A stretch of 10,814 bases of DNA from an uncultured Amylibacter sp. (GTDB taxonomy: Bacteria; Pseudomonadota; Alphaproteobacteria; Rhodobacterales; Rhodobacteraceae), in the NCBI GenBank assembly GCA_938001995.1, contig CALLAV010000341.1, positions 1 to 10,814 on the forward strand. Reading direction: 5' to 3'. The notes beneath the pieces were generated by a model. That model did no database searches and was not told where the DNA came from. It saw only the letters and a program-made list of their open reading frames with translations. Numbering within the stretch: the stretch's first letter is position 1; each line of letters starts with the position of its first letter. Position numbers and translations under genes: made by a program. Shown piece after piece: positions 1 to 6,356 of the stretch.

Positions 1-3
1 GGG

Positions 4-780
4 CTAGACCGCCAAGTGTTTCAGAAAAGGCGCACGCAATGCAGGCGCACAGGCCACCATGCCCGGAATTTTTGCACCCGCTGAATTATAGATCGGTTTG
101 CAGCCCTTAGCGTCAAACACTGCGGCCCCCGCTTCCGTGCAGATCAAATCACCTGCTGCAACATCCCATTCCCATGCAGGGCGGAACGTAAACATCCCGT
201 CAAAACGCCCGTTCGCCACCAATGACAAGCGATAGGCCAGCGATGACCGAAAGTTCCGCGTCACAGGGGGCACACCACCTGGCCAATGTTTCGCATCCAT
301 CATCGGCTTCGCAACCAACACCTCGGCCTCTTCCAATGTAGTCACATCGCTCGGCACAATAGGTTTACCGTTTAACGTGGCACCGCCACCAAGGGTTGCC
401 GCAAAGGTCATCTTTTTAGCGGGCAAATGCACGACAGCCGCAGTCACCACACCCTTTTCAGCCACAGCAAAGGAATGCGCGAAATTCTCGTGCCCTTGGA
501 TAAACGCGCGTGTTCCGTCAATAGGATCAAGAATAAAGACACGTTCACACGCCAATCGCTTAGCATTGTCTTCGCTTTCCTCAGAAAGCCAACCATAGTT
601 CGGTCGCGCAGATTGCAGCCGCGTTTCCAGCATTGCGTTGATCTCTAAATCTGCAACGGTAACAGGGCCTTGACCGTCATCCTTGTCCCATTTTTCAGGG
701 TCATTCTGAAAATACTTGAGAGCGATGTCACCCGCGTCTGCCGCCGCGTCCAACAACAGCTTTAGGTCACGCTCCGGCAA
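4..780 (-). CDS. cysQ: CysQ/inositol-monophosphatase family phosphatase
   Basis: Predicted cytosolic, Mg2+-dependent, Li+-sensitive-type phosphatase of 258 residues. The two family signatures are clear: DPIDGT at residues 85-90 and WDVAAGD at 205-211, with the metal-ligand glutamates in WLSEES (about 64-69) upstream. The GPVTVAD segment near residues 38-44 is more typical of CysQ (3'(2'),5'-bisphosphate nucleotidase, which removes the 3' phosphate of PAP in sulfate assimilation) than of classical inositol monophosphatase, so CysQ is preferred; inositol or histidinol phosphatase activity cannot be excluded. The start is TTG at 780, the only sensible start near the N-terminus, preceded by a TGGAAGG ribosome site 8 nt upstream. 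The 5' end overlaps the pmbA/tldE stop by 14 nt, implying co-transcription and probable translational coupling. The family call is firm; the exact substrate is inferred. Confidence 0.85.
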   Translation of the reverse strand: MPERDLKLLLDAAADAGDIALKYFQNDPEKWDKDDGQGPVTVADLEINAMLETRLQSARPNYGWLSEESEDNAKRLACERVFILDPIDGTRAFIQGHENFAHSFAVAEKGVVTAAVVHLPAKKMTFAATLGGGATLNGKPIVPSDVTTLEEAEVLVAKPMMDAKHWPGGVPPVTRNFRSSLAYRLSLVANGRFDGMFTFRPAWEWDVAAGDLICTEAGAAVFDAKGCKPIYNSAGAKIPGMVACAPALRAPFLKHLAV

Positions 781-2110
781 TGGTCAGACCTTCCACCAGC
801 AGGCTCGGCACAACACGGCTAAGATGGCCGCGTGCGTCATTGGCTGGGGTGATATTCATCAGCATATCTTTTAGGTTACCCGCCACAGTACATTCATTTA
901 CTGGCCCTGTGATTTCACCGTTTTCAACCCAAAAGCCAGACGCCCCACGAGAATAATCACCCGTGTTCGGATTGATCGTGGATCCAATCATCGAGGTGAT
1001 GATCAAACCAGTCCCCATCTGTGCAATCAAATCGTCGCGGCTCTGATCGCCTTGTGTCAGGGTCAGGTTACCAGATGACGGCGACGGCGGATTGGAAACA
1101 CCTCGGCTCGCGTTTCCTGTGCTTTCCATCCCCAACTTGCGTGCCGTTGCCAGATCAAGCGTCCAACCTTGCAATACACCGTCTTTCACAATCGCGCGTT
1201 CGCTAACGGGGAGACCTTCACCATCAAACGGACGGCTGCCAGCCACGCGCGGGCGGTGCGGGTTTTCGACCAATGACACCCCACTTGGCAGAACTTGTTC
1301 ACCCAATGCATCCTTCAAAAAACTCGCGCCACGCACAATAGCGGATCCGTTAATCGCGCCAACAAGATGCCCAATCAAACTGGCCGCGATGCGTTCATCA
1401 AACAACACTGGGAATGCCCCAGTCGGAGGGCGCGTAGCACCAGCCCGCGCCACGGCTCGCTCACCTGCCAATTGGCCAATGCCTATCGCATCGGGCAAAT
1501 CCGCTAGATGGCTGCGCGCTTCACCGCAGTAATCACGCTCCATTGTCAGGCCTTCGCCTGAAATGGCGACACAGGACGTAGAATAGGAACCGCGACGATA
1601 GCCACCTGCAAATCCGTTGCTTCCAGCCAAAAACAATGACGTATCGCTAAATCCTGAACCAGCACCTTGCGCTTGCGCGACACCCTTCACGGCCAGTGCT
1701 GCTGCTTCTGCTTCGACCGCCCAGCGCTGCAGTTCTTCAGCAGCTGGCGCATCTCCGCCGTCAAACAATTCCAACGCATCCACATCCCAATCCGTTGCCA
1801 GTTGGCTCGGGTCAGCGAGCCCACAGTTCGGATCTTCAGGGGCCTCTTTTGCCATGGCAACCGCACGTTCAGCCATTGTTGCAATACTAGAAGCGCTGTC
1901 GTTTGAAATGGAAACACAGGCCTGGCGATGTCCCATCAAAACCCGCAATCCAAGGTCAATGCCTTCGGACCGTTCAGCATGTTCGAGTGCGCCCTCACGC
2001 ACCTCGATCGACACGGATGTGCCCCGCGCGATCAGCGTGTCCGCCGCTTCTGCGCCCGCTGCTTTTGCAGCACTTAAAACCTGCTCTGCCAATTCTGCCA
2101 GCTTCGTCAT
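767..2110 (-). CDS. pmbA: PmbA/TldE-family protein (TldD/PmbA peptidase family)
   Basis: Protein of 447 residues, normal for the PmbA/TldE branch of peptidase family U62. With TldD, PmbA/TldE forms a cytosolic heteromeric protease that matures ribosomally made peptides such as microcin B17 and degrades the CcdA antitoxin in E. coli. The conserved C-terminal glycine-rich core is present (GDYSRGASGFWVENGEI about 384-400, then PVNECTVAGNL about 403-413). No HExxH zinc motif is seen, as expected: TldD carries the catalytic site and TldE is the partner. TldD is not in this window. The start is the ATG at 2110 (MTKLAEL), with AGAAGGA upstream; a longer reading to 2164 would run through a hairpin and lacks a ribosome site. 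A hairpin separates it from the upstream exported-protein gene, and the CysQ-like gene overlaps its 3' end. Confidence 0.9.
   Translation of the reverse strand: MTKLAELAEQVLSAAKAAGAEAADTLIARGTSVSIEVREGALEHAERSEGIDLGLRVLMGHRQACVSISNDSASSIATMAERAVAMAKEAPEDPNCGLADPSQLATDWDVDALELFDGGDAPAAEELQRWAVEAEAAALAVKGVAQAQGAGSGFSDTSLFLAGSNGFAGGYRRGSYSTSCVAISGEGLTMERDYCGEARSHLADLPDAIGIGQLAGERAVARAGATRPPTGAFPVLFDERIAASLIGHLVGAINGSAIVRGASFLKDALGEQVLPSGVSLVENPHRPRVAGSRPFDGEGLPVSERAIVKDGVLQGWTLDLATARKLGMESTGNASRGVSNPPSPSSGNLTLTQGDQSRDDLIAQMGTGLIITSMIGSTINPNTGDYSRGASGFWVENGEITGPVNECTVAGNLKDMLMNITPANDARGHLSRVVPSLLVEGLTIAGA
789..795 (-). promoter_or_regulatory. Ribosome binding site fixing the TTG start of the CysQ-like gene
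   Basis: On the minus strand the sequence reads TGGAAGG followed by 8 nt and then TTG at 780. The site lies inside the last codons of the upstream pmbA/tldE gene. It supports the TTG start, because no ATG or GTG start nearby would keep the conserved N-terminal helix. Confidence 0.6.
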
Positions 2111-2147
2111 GTCTGATCCTTCTTGTTCGTGCCATCCATACGACAAA

Positions 2148-2171
2148 CGGCAGGGCTGTAACACCCTGCCG
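2148..2171 (-). terminator. GC-rich hairpin, probable terminator of the exported-protein gene
   Basis: An 8-bp perfect stem (CGGCAGGG / CCCTGCCG) encloses an 8-nt loop. Read on the minus strand it lies 29 nt after the stop of the 2201-2947 gene and is followed by only TTTG, a short U-tract. It could end that transcript or attenuate read-through into pmbA, whose start is 37 nt further on. Confidence 0.5.
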
Positions 2172-2200
2172 CCAACTTTTAGTATAAACTCTGAGGGACG

Positions 2201-2947
2201 CTAGAACGGATTGCCGTTAATAAGGATAGCGCCGTTTTCACGTACATCTACACGCAGTTGTAGATGATCCGTTCCATCTGCGCCTTGTGTGGTAAAACCA
2301 CGAACCATCGTACGTGCGATATCCGCCTGCGAAGTCGAAACTTTGCGCAGATCGACCAAACGATCCAGCACCGCAAAACCGCCTTTCATATCCAACTCAA
2401 ATACACCTGAAAACAGGATGTCGCGAATGCGGTTCAACTGCAATGGAACTCCGCGATCCGCTGTGTGATCCAGCGCAAAGTTTTTGATTTTCACCGTAGT
2501 ATAGGGCGCGGGGTCAGCACCGTTCAAAACCCCAGAAACACTGTCCGTTGAAATCTTATGCACCGCACCCCGTTCCGCCGATGATACCAGATGCAACACC
2601 TCGCCTGTTGCCACTAAATTCAGCGGTGCAAGACCTGCGACAGGGGCCAGCGTCCCTGTGACCATACGTGGATATTCGATCACAAAACTGCCATCAGCTT
2701 GCTCCACAGAGCGGATAAAACCAAGCTTGAGGTTGCCCTTCACACGCGGCATCGACACAACCACATCGCGCCATTCGACGGCGTCTTGCGCCACAGATTT
2801 CGACCCTTGCGTGACGCTCACACCTGTTGTTGCAAAATCGCGCACGAATGATTGCAATACAGCCTCAGCCTTGGATTGCGCCCAGATCGGAGTTGCAACT
2901 GATACCCAAGCAAGCAACGCAATACAGGCCGTTCTAAGATGTACCAA
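2201..2947 (-). CDS. Exported protein of unknown function (possibly DUF2125-like)
   Basis: Protein of 248 residues that I do not recognise with confidence. With the TTG start at 2947 it begins with a clear Sec signal peptide: a positive N-terminus (MVHLRTA), a hydrophobic core to about residue 20, and a likely cleavage after IWA (A23|Q24). The remaining 225 residues are a soluble mix of beta-rich segments with no other membrane span, so it is probably periplasmic. The overall plan (N-terminal VLQSFV helix, alternating strands, C-terminal strand ending NGNPF) resembles DUF2125-type proteins, but this is a weak impression. The TTG is chosen because GAAGGA sits 7 nt upstream and it puts the signal peptide at the N-terminus; the frame stays open to 3091, which would add 48 residues overlapping the divergent amidinotransferase start. 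It is followed by a hairpin and then pmbA, so it may be its own unit. Confidence 0.7.
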   Translation of the reverse strand: MVHLRTACIALLAWVSVATPIWAQSKAEAVLQSFVRDFATTGVSVTQGSKSVAQDAVEWRDVVVSMPRVKGNLKLGFIRSVEQADGSFVIEYPRMVTGTLAPVAGLAPLNLVATGEVLHLVSSAERGAVHKISTDSVSGVLNGADPAPYTTVKIKNFALDHTADRGVPLQLNRIRDILFSGVFELDMKGGFAVLDRLVDLRKVSTSQADIARTMVRGFTTQGADGTDHLQLRVDVRENGAILINGNPF

Positions 2948-2954
2948 AATACAT

Positions 2955-2960
2955 TCCTTC
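2955..2960 (-). promoter_or_regulatory. Ribosome binding site for the TTG start at 2947
   Basis: GAAGGA on the minus strand, 7 nt before TTG. It is the strongest ribosome-site match in the 5' region of this gene and decides the start. Confidence 0.6.
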
Positions 2961-3002
2961 TTTTCCTTTGCAAAACACACTGAAATCGCAAAATTAGTTT
3001 GC

Positions 3003-3031
3003 AATTTAAGGCGCGTTTCTATTTGTGACAA
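3003..3031 (-). promoter_or_regulatory. Candidate sigma-70-type promoter for the exported-protein gene
   Basis: On the minus strand TTGTCA (plus positions 3026-3031, 5 of 6 consensus bases) is followed after exactly 17 nt by TAAATT (3003-3008, 4 of 6). Transcription would start near 2996, giving a leader of about 50 nt before the TTG at 2947. It is read by eye only. Confidence 0.35.
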
Positions 3032-3033
3032 AT
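3021..3033. promoter_or_regulatory. 13-bp dyad (ATTTGT-G-ACAAAT), possible operator
   Basis: A perfect 6-bp inverted repeat around one central base lies in the divergent region, overlapping the candidate -35 element of the leftward gene and 27 bp before the amidinotransferase start. Position and symmetry suit a repressor or activator site serving one or both genes. No regulator gene is in the window and the cognate family is unknown. Confidence 0.3.
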
Positions 3034-3059
3034 GGGAATGCAAACGGGAGATTTCAATC

Positions 3060-4181
3060 ATGGCATGGTCACCAGACAAAACCGAAGTCAAAAGCTGGAA
3101 CGAATGGGATCCGCTGCGTCACGTCATCGTGGGCCGTGCGGATGATTGCCATATCCCACCAGAAGAGCCCGCCTTGGATGCCAAAGTCCCAGAGGACTCC
3201 GACATGCGTGGCCAATGGGGTCGTCGCCCGCAAGAAACTATCGACAAAGCGAACGAGCTGCTCGACAACTTTGCATCTTTGCTGGAAAAACGCGGCATCC
3301 GTGTGGATCGCCCCACCCCAACAGATTTCTCGTTGCCCGCAACGACACCCGATTTCCACACCGACAGTCAATTCGGCTGCATGCCACCGCGCGATGTACT
3401 GCTGACCGTTGGACATGAAATTCTGGAAGCGACGATGTCTTATCGCTGCCGCTGGTTTGAATACCTCTGCTATCGCCCGCTGATGCAGCAATATTGGGAA
3501 GAAGACAGCAACTTCCGCCACGAAGCTGCGCCCAAGCCGCGTCTGACGGATGCGGATTACCACCCCGATTACCTGTCCGACAAAATCGGCAACGCCCAGC
3601 GTCTGAAATGGGCGGAAGAGAAATTTTTCGTGACCACCGAAGAAGAACCTTTGTTCGACGCTGCCGATGTTTTGCGTTTCGGCAAAGACCTCGTGGTCCA
3701 GCACGGCTTCACCACGAATCTCAAGGGTATCGAATGGCTGCGTCGCCACTTCCCCGATCACCGCGTCCATACGGTGAATTTCCCAGGTGATCCGTATCCG
3801 ATCCACATCGACGCGACTTTCACACCGCTGCGCCCTGGCCTGATCCTGAACAACCCACAACGCCGTCTGCCCGAAGAACAGCGCAAGATGTTCAATGACA
3901 ACGGTTGGGAAATCGTCGATGCGGCGCAACCTGCCCACAATGCTCCACCGCCGCTGTGTTACTCGTCCACATGGCTGTCCATGAACGTTCTCGCGCTCGA
4001 TCCAAAAACCGTCTGCGTCGAAGCAACAGAAGTCTATCAGCAAGAACAATTCGACAAACTCGGCCTCGAGGTCATCCCCGTCGAACTCCGTGACGCCTAT
4101 GCCTTTGGTGGCGGCTTGCACTGTTGTACAGCGGACGTCTACCGCGAAGGCGATTGCGAAGATTACTTCCCTAAGCAATAA
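3060..4181 (+). CDS. Amidinotransferase, glycine/inosamine amidinotransferase family
   Basis: Enzyme of 373 residues that transfers the amidino group of L-arginine to an amine acceptor, releasing ornithine, through a Cys-linked intermediate. It aligns by eye along its length with human mitochondrial glycine amidinotransferase (GATM): N-terminal WDPLRHVIVGRADD (16-29), TPDF (96-99), MPPRD (108-112), FDAAD (199-203), HIDATF (249-254), STWLSMNVL (303-311) and GGGLHC (350-355). D112, D200, H249 and C355 correspond to GATM D170, D254, H303 and C407, so the catalytic set is complete. The same fold includes StrB (inosamine-phosphate) and the cyanotoxin enzymes CyrA and SxtG, so the acceptor is not settled. 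There is no signal peptide, so it should be cytosolic. The start is ATG 3060 with GGGAG 9 nt upstream. It is first in a plus-strand group with an exported protein and a dioxygenase, after a hairpin. The active-site turn reads HCCTAD where GATM has HCWTCD. Confidence 0.9.
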   Translation: MAWSPDKTEVKSWNEWDPLRHVIVGRADDCHIPPEEPALDAKVPEDSDMRGQWGRRPQETIDKANELLDNFASLLEKRGIRVDRPTPTDFSLPATTPDFHTDSQFGCMPPRDVLLTVGHEILEATMSYRCRWFEYLCYRPLMQQYWEEDSNFRHEAAPKPRLTDADYHPDYLSDKIGNAQRLKWAEEKFFVTTEEEPLFDAADVLRFGKDLVVQHGFTTNLKGIEWLRRHFPDHRVHTVNFPGDPYPIHIDATFTPLRPGLILNNPQRRLPEEQRKMFNDNGWEIVDAAQPAHNAPPPLCYSSTWLSMNVLALDPKTVCVEATEVYQQEQFDKLGLEVIPVELRDAYAFGGGLHCCTADVYREGDCEDYFPKQ

Positions 4182-4184
4182 TCC

Positions 4185-4213
4185 TTAAGGTGCGCATTCA
4201 TTGCGCACCTTAA
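4185..4213. terminator. Perfect 12-bp hairpin after the amidinotransferase gene
   Basis: TTAAGGTGCGCA (4185-4196), loop TTCAT, then TGCGCACCTTAA (4202-4213). It starts 3 bases after the TAA stop and ends 3 bases before the GAGG ribosome site of the next gene. No U-tract follows on either strand beyond the TTAA end of the stem, so it may be a partial terminator, an RNA-processing or 3'-stabilising element, or a control on the downstream ribosome site. Confidence 0.55.
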
Positions 4214-4225
4214 ACCGAGGATTAA

Positions 4226-4885
4226 ATGCGCACTCTTTTCATCACGCTCGCAGTTTCCCTTTGCGTCGCACTGCCTGTGACTGCACAACACATCCTGATC
4301 AACGGCGAGAAAATCTCCATCCCCGTTCCCGCAAAATATGAGGATTCAGGCAGAGAGAGCGATTCCAGAACCTTTCTCTATTTCAAAACCAAAAAGATCG
4401 AGCCGCTGGAAAAAGCGGGCGAGTTTGACGAAGGCATTAACGTCTATGGTGCAGGTATTCGACCCCGCAAAGACCGCAGCAACCAACAAGTATTCGAACA
4501 GATATTCGCCACTGTTTACACCCGTATGAAAAACCGTGTCAGCGGAAACAACGCGCCTGTTAACACGGGAGATATGAACGCTGACTTGATCAAAAAGATT
4601 TTTAACAGTGCGGGCGGTAACACGGCAGCGACACTGGACCTTACTGCGAACGACTCAACACAAAAGTCTTTTGTTGTGCTTGCCGGATATGAACTGATCG
4701 GTGTGGTCACCATCCCGATTTATGTGGAAACGTCTTTCGTCTTTGTCAAAGACCGCATCGTTTTCGCGCATAACTACCGTGTAGCGGTGGCAGGCAACAG
4801 CCGCAAACCTAGCAAGGCCATCAAATCTGAAATGCGCCGAACCAGCAAAAAACTGCGAACTGCAATTCAAAAGGAAAACCGATGA
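4226..4885 (+). CDS. Small exported protein of unknown function
   Basis: Protein of 219 residues, not recognised. It has a textbook Sec signal peptide (MRTLF, hydrophobic core to about residue 17, cleavage likely after VTA, A20|Q21) and no lipobox cysteine at the site, so it is probably free in the periplasm or secreted. The mature part begins HILINGEKISIPVP and continues with alternating charged and hydrophobic strands; a hydrophobic stretch around 149-173 (VVLAGYELIGVV to FVFVK) looks like buried strands rather than a membrane span. The last 30 residues are strongly basic (KPSKAIKSEMRRTSKKLR). The start is ATG 4226 with GAGG 5 nt upstream. Its stop overlaps the dioxygenase start as ATGA, so the two are translationally coupled. 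Pairing an exported protein with a cytosolic oxygenase is unexplained; it might bind or sense the pathway product, but nothing in the sequence shows this. Confidence 0.8.
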   Translation: MRTLFITLAVSLCVALPVTAQHILINGEKISIPVPAKYEDSGRESDSRTFLYFKTKKIEPLEKAGEFDEGINVYGAGIRPRKDRSNQQVFEQIFATVYTRMKNRVSGNNAPVNTGDMNADLIKKIFNSAGGNTAATLDLTANDSTQKSFVVLAGYELIGVVTIPIYVETSFVFVKDRIVFAHNYRVAVAGNSRKPSKAIKSEMRRTSKKLRTAIQKENR

Positions 4886-5712
4886 CCCCTACCGTTCTTC
4901 CCATGACAGGCAATGTTGGCGCCGAAATTATCAATGCCGATGTGCGCAATGACGAACATTGGCCTATCATCCGCCAAGCCTTCATTGAGCACAGCGTCAT
5001 CACGATCCGCGCCCAAGACATTACACCAGACGACCACATCGCCTTTGCGCAGCGGTGGGGCGATATCAACGTGAACAGGTTCTTCACGCCGCTCGACACT
5101 CATCCCAACATCGCGGTTGTTTTAAAGAACCCCGAAGACACCTCGGCCATTGGCGAGATGTGGCACACGGATCATTCCTATGATACTGCGCCCGCCATGT
5201 GTTCGATCTTGCACGCGATTGATCTGCCTCCTTACGGCGGTGACACCTGCTTTTCTTCACAATACGCCGCGTACGATGCGTTGTCCGACTCCATGAAAAC
5301 CTTCCTTGGCGGGCTGAACGCATGGCACTCCTCACGCCATGCATTTGGGGCGGCCACCACCGATCATGAACAATATCAAGGCGGCCGTTTGCACAACGCG
5401 GAAAAGGCAACACAGGACGCTCTTCACCCCGTTGTCATCACGCACCCTTTGTCAGGCCGCAAAGCGGTGTATGTGAACCCAGATTTCACCACTCACATTG
5501 AGGGATTAGCAAAAGAGGAATCAAAGGCACTGCTGTCCTTCCTCTTTGCCCATTGCCAAAACCCTGATTTCCAATGTCGCGTGCGTTGGCAAGAGGGCGA
5601 CATCACAATGTGGGACAACCGCGCGCTGTGGCACAAAGCGATCAACGACTATGCGGGACACAGACGGTACATGCATCGGATCACGGTCGAAGGGTGCGCC
5701 TTATCTGCCTAA
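4882..5712 (+). CDS. TauD/TfdA-family Fe(II)/2-oxoglutarate dioxygenase
   Basis: Cytosolic oxygenase of 276 residues that should couple decarboxylation of 2-oxoglutarate to oxidation of a small substrate. The facial triad is visible as WHTD (H95, D97) and H251 in LWHKA, with R266 in RRYMHR to bind 2-oxoglutarate. All four sit at a constant offset of 4 from E. coli TauD H99, D101, H255 and R270, and the C-terminal half is very TauD-like (LLSFLFAH, WDNR). However, the taurine contacts H70 and Y73 of TauD align with N65 and F68, and N95 with G91, so taurine is an unlikely substrate; calling it tauD would mislead. The family also oxidises chlorophenoxyacetates, sulfonates, carnitine precursors and amino-acid derivatives. 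The start is ATG 4882 with AAGGA 6 nt upstream, overlapping the preceding stop. Downstream of the amidinotransferase, a guanidino compound is a candidate substrate (inference). Confidence 0.88.
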   Translation: MTPTVLPMTGNVGAEIINADVRNDEHWPIIRQAFIEHSVITIRAQDITPDDHIAFAQRWGDINVNRFFTPLDTHPNIAVVLKNPEDTSAIGEMWHTDHSYDTAPAMCSILHAIDLPPYGGDTCFSSQYAAYDALSDSMKTFLGGLNAWHSSRHAFGAATTDHEQYQGGRLHNAEKATQDALHPVVITHPLSGRKAVYVNPDFTTHIEGLAKEESKALLSFLFAHCQNPDFQCRVRWQEGDITMWDNRALWHKAINDYAGHRRYMHRITVEGCALSA

Positions 5713-5714
5713 AA

Positions 5715-6269
5715 TCAGCCTAGTCTTTTCATTGCCGACCGGGCTGTAATAACACCGTACTTCCAATACCGAATGGGATTTGCGGCTTGGTTTCCTCCCA
5801 CACCAAAATAGTCAGCTCGCGCCCCCGCCGTATCGCGGATCGCGCGCAGCATGGTCGTCATTTGCGCGACAGTCCGATGCCGAACATATCCAGTGTTACC
5901 AGCAGGGGGTACATTGTTGCCGCCTCCAGCCCCAGTATATTGCCCAACCGTATAGTGTCCCTCATATGCCATAAGAACCGTAAAGGCGCGGTGGTTTCCA
6001 TCACCGCGATGAATCCAAGGCAACACCACGAAATAATGCAGCGGATTTAAAACTTCGAACCGCCACAACGCCGTGTCATTGTCCTGTCCTGTCCAACGCA
6101 GTGCCGTAACTATGTCGTTATCATTCGCGATTGTTTGCACATTGTTGTCATCTTGAGCGACACCATACATTTGTCGGCTCACTCCAGATGACACACCAGT
6201 GCAATTGTCTATCGCTCTTACCACTGCGTTCGCTACAACAGCATCTACAACTTCTTCGCCATAAGCCAT
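5715..6269 (-). CDS. Hypothetical protein, orphan of 184 residues
   Basis: Not recognised. It has a good start (ATG 6269 with AGGA 7 nt upstream) and an intact frame, and ends 2 bp from the stop of the convergent dioxygenase. There is no signal peptide or membrane span. The N-terminal 20 residues look like an Ala/Val-rich helix, followed by the only cysteine (C23 in DNCTGVSSGV), an Asn/Asp-rich segment (about 39-66), a beta-rich core (WRFEVLNPLHYFVVLPW, 69-85; AFTVLMAYEGHY, 95-106), a Gly/Asn/Pro-rich loop (112-126) and a basic C-terminus. The lone Cys ahead of a helix plus several His in strands (H78, H87, H93, H105) loosely recalls papain-like cysteine enzymes, but this is only a resemblance. 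It is 87 bp downstream of the DUF4198 gene on the same strand; whether they are co-transcribed is unclear. Confidence 0.65.
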   Translation of the reverse strand: MAYGEEVVDAVVANAVVRAIDNCTGVSSGVSRQMYGVAQDDNNVQTIANDNDIVTALRWTGQDNDTALWRFEVLNPLHYFVVLPWIHRGDGNHRAFTVLMAYEGHYTVGQYTGAGGGNNVPPAGNTGYVRHRTVAQMTTMLRAIRDTAGARADYFGVGGNQAANPIRYWKYGVITARSAMKRLG

Positions 6270-6356
6270 GACTCTATCCTATAAATTTTGTTCAAATGAA
6301 TAGGTCGAAGCCTAGCGCTTCAAATCAAAGCAAGCAACAAAAGTTCTAAACGTGGC

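Noticed and set aside
2111..2164. 18-residue extension of the PmbA/TldE protein to 2164
   Set aside because: It crosses the GC-rich hairpin and has no ribosome site; ATG 2110 is preceded by AGAAGGA and gives the usual family N-terminus.
1617..2204. 195-codon plus-strand open frame antisense to pmbA
   Set aside because: Low-complexity Ser/Ala/Pro-rich composition typical of an antisense shadow; the minus strand is a clear PmbA/TldE gene.
2658..3059. In-frame extension of the amidinotransferase upstream to an ATG at 2658
   Set aside because: It would run antisense through the exported-protein gene and add 134 residues absent from the family; ATG 3060 with GGGAG upstream fits the family N-terminus.
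2948..3091. N-terminal extension of the exported protein to an ATG at 3091
   Set aside because: It would place 48 residues before the signal peptide and overlap the divergent amidinotransferase start by 32 bp; TTG 2947 has the better ribosome site.
3069..4178. A 369-codon open frame on the minus strand, antisense to almost the whole amidinotransferase gene
   Set aside because: The plus strand encodes an unmistakable enzyme here. The antisense frame has no recognisable domain or ribosome site and is best explained as a by-product of the codon bias of the real gene.
4882..5712. Naming the dioxygenase tauD (taurine dioxygenase)
   Set aside because: The taurine-contacting residues of E. coli TauD are not retained and no taurine transporter genes (tauABC) are present.
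6307..6321. Small inverted repeat GAAGC-CTAGC-GCTTC between the DUF4198 gene and the orphan
   Set aside because: Only a 5-bp stem with no U-tract on the minus strand; too weak to call a terminator.
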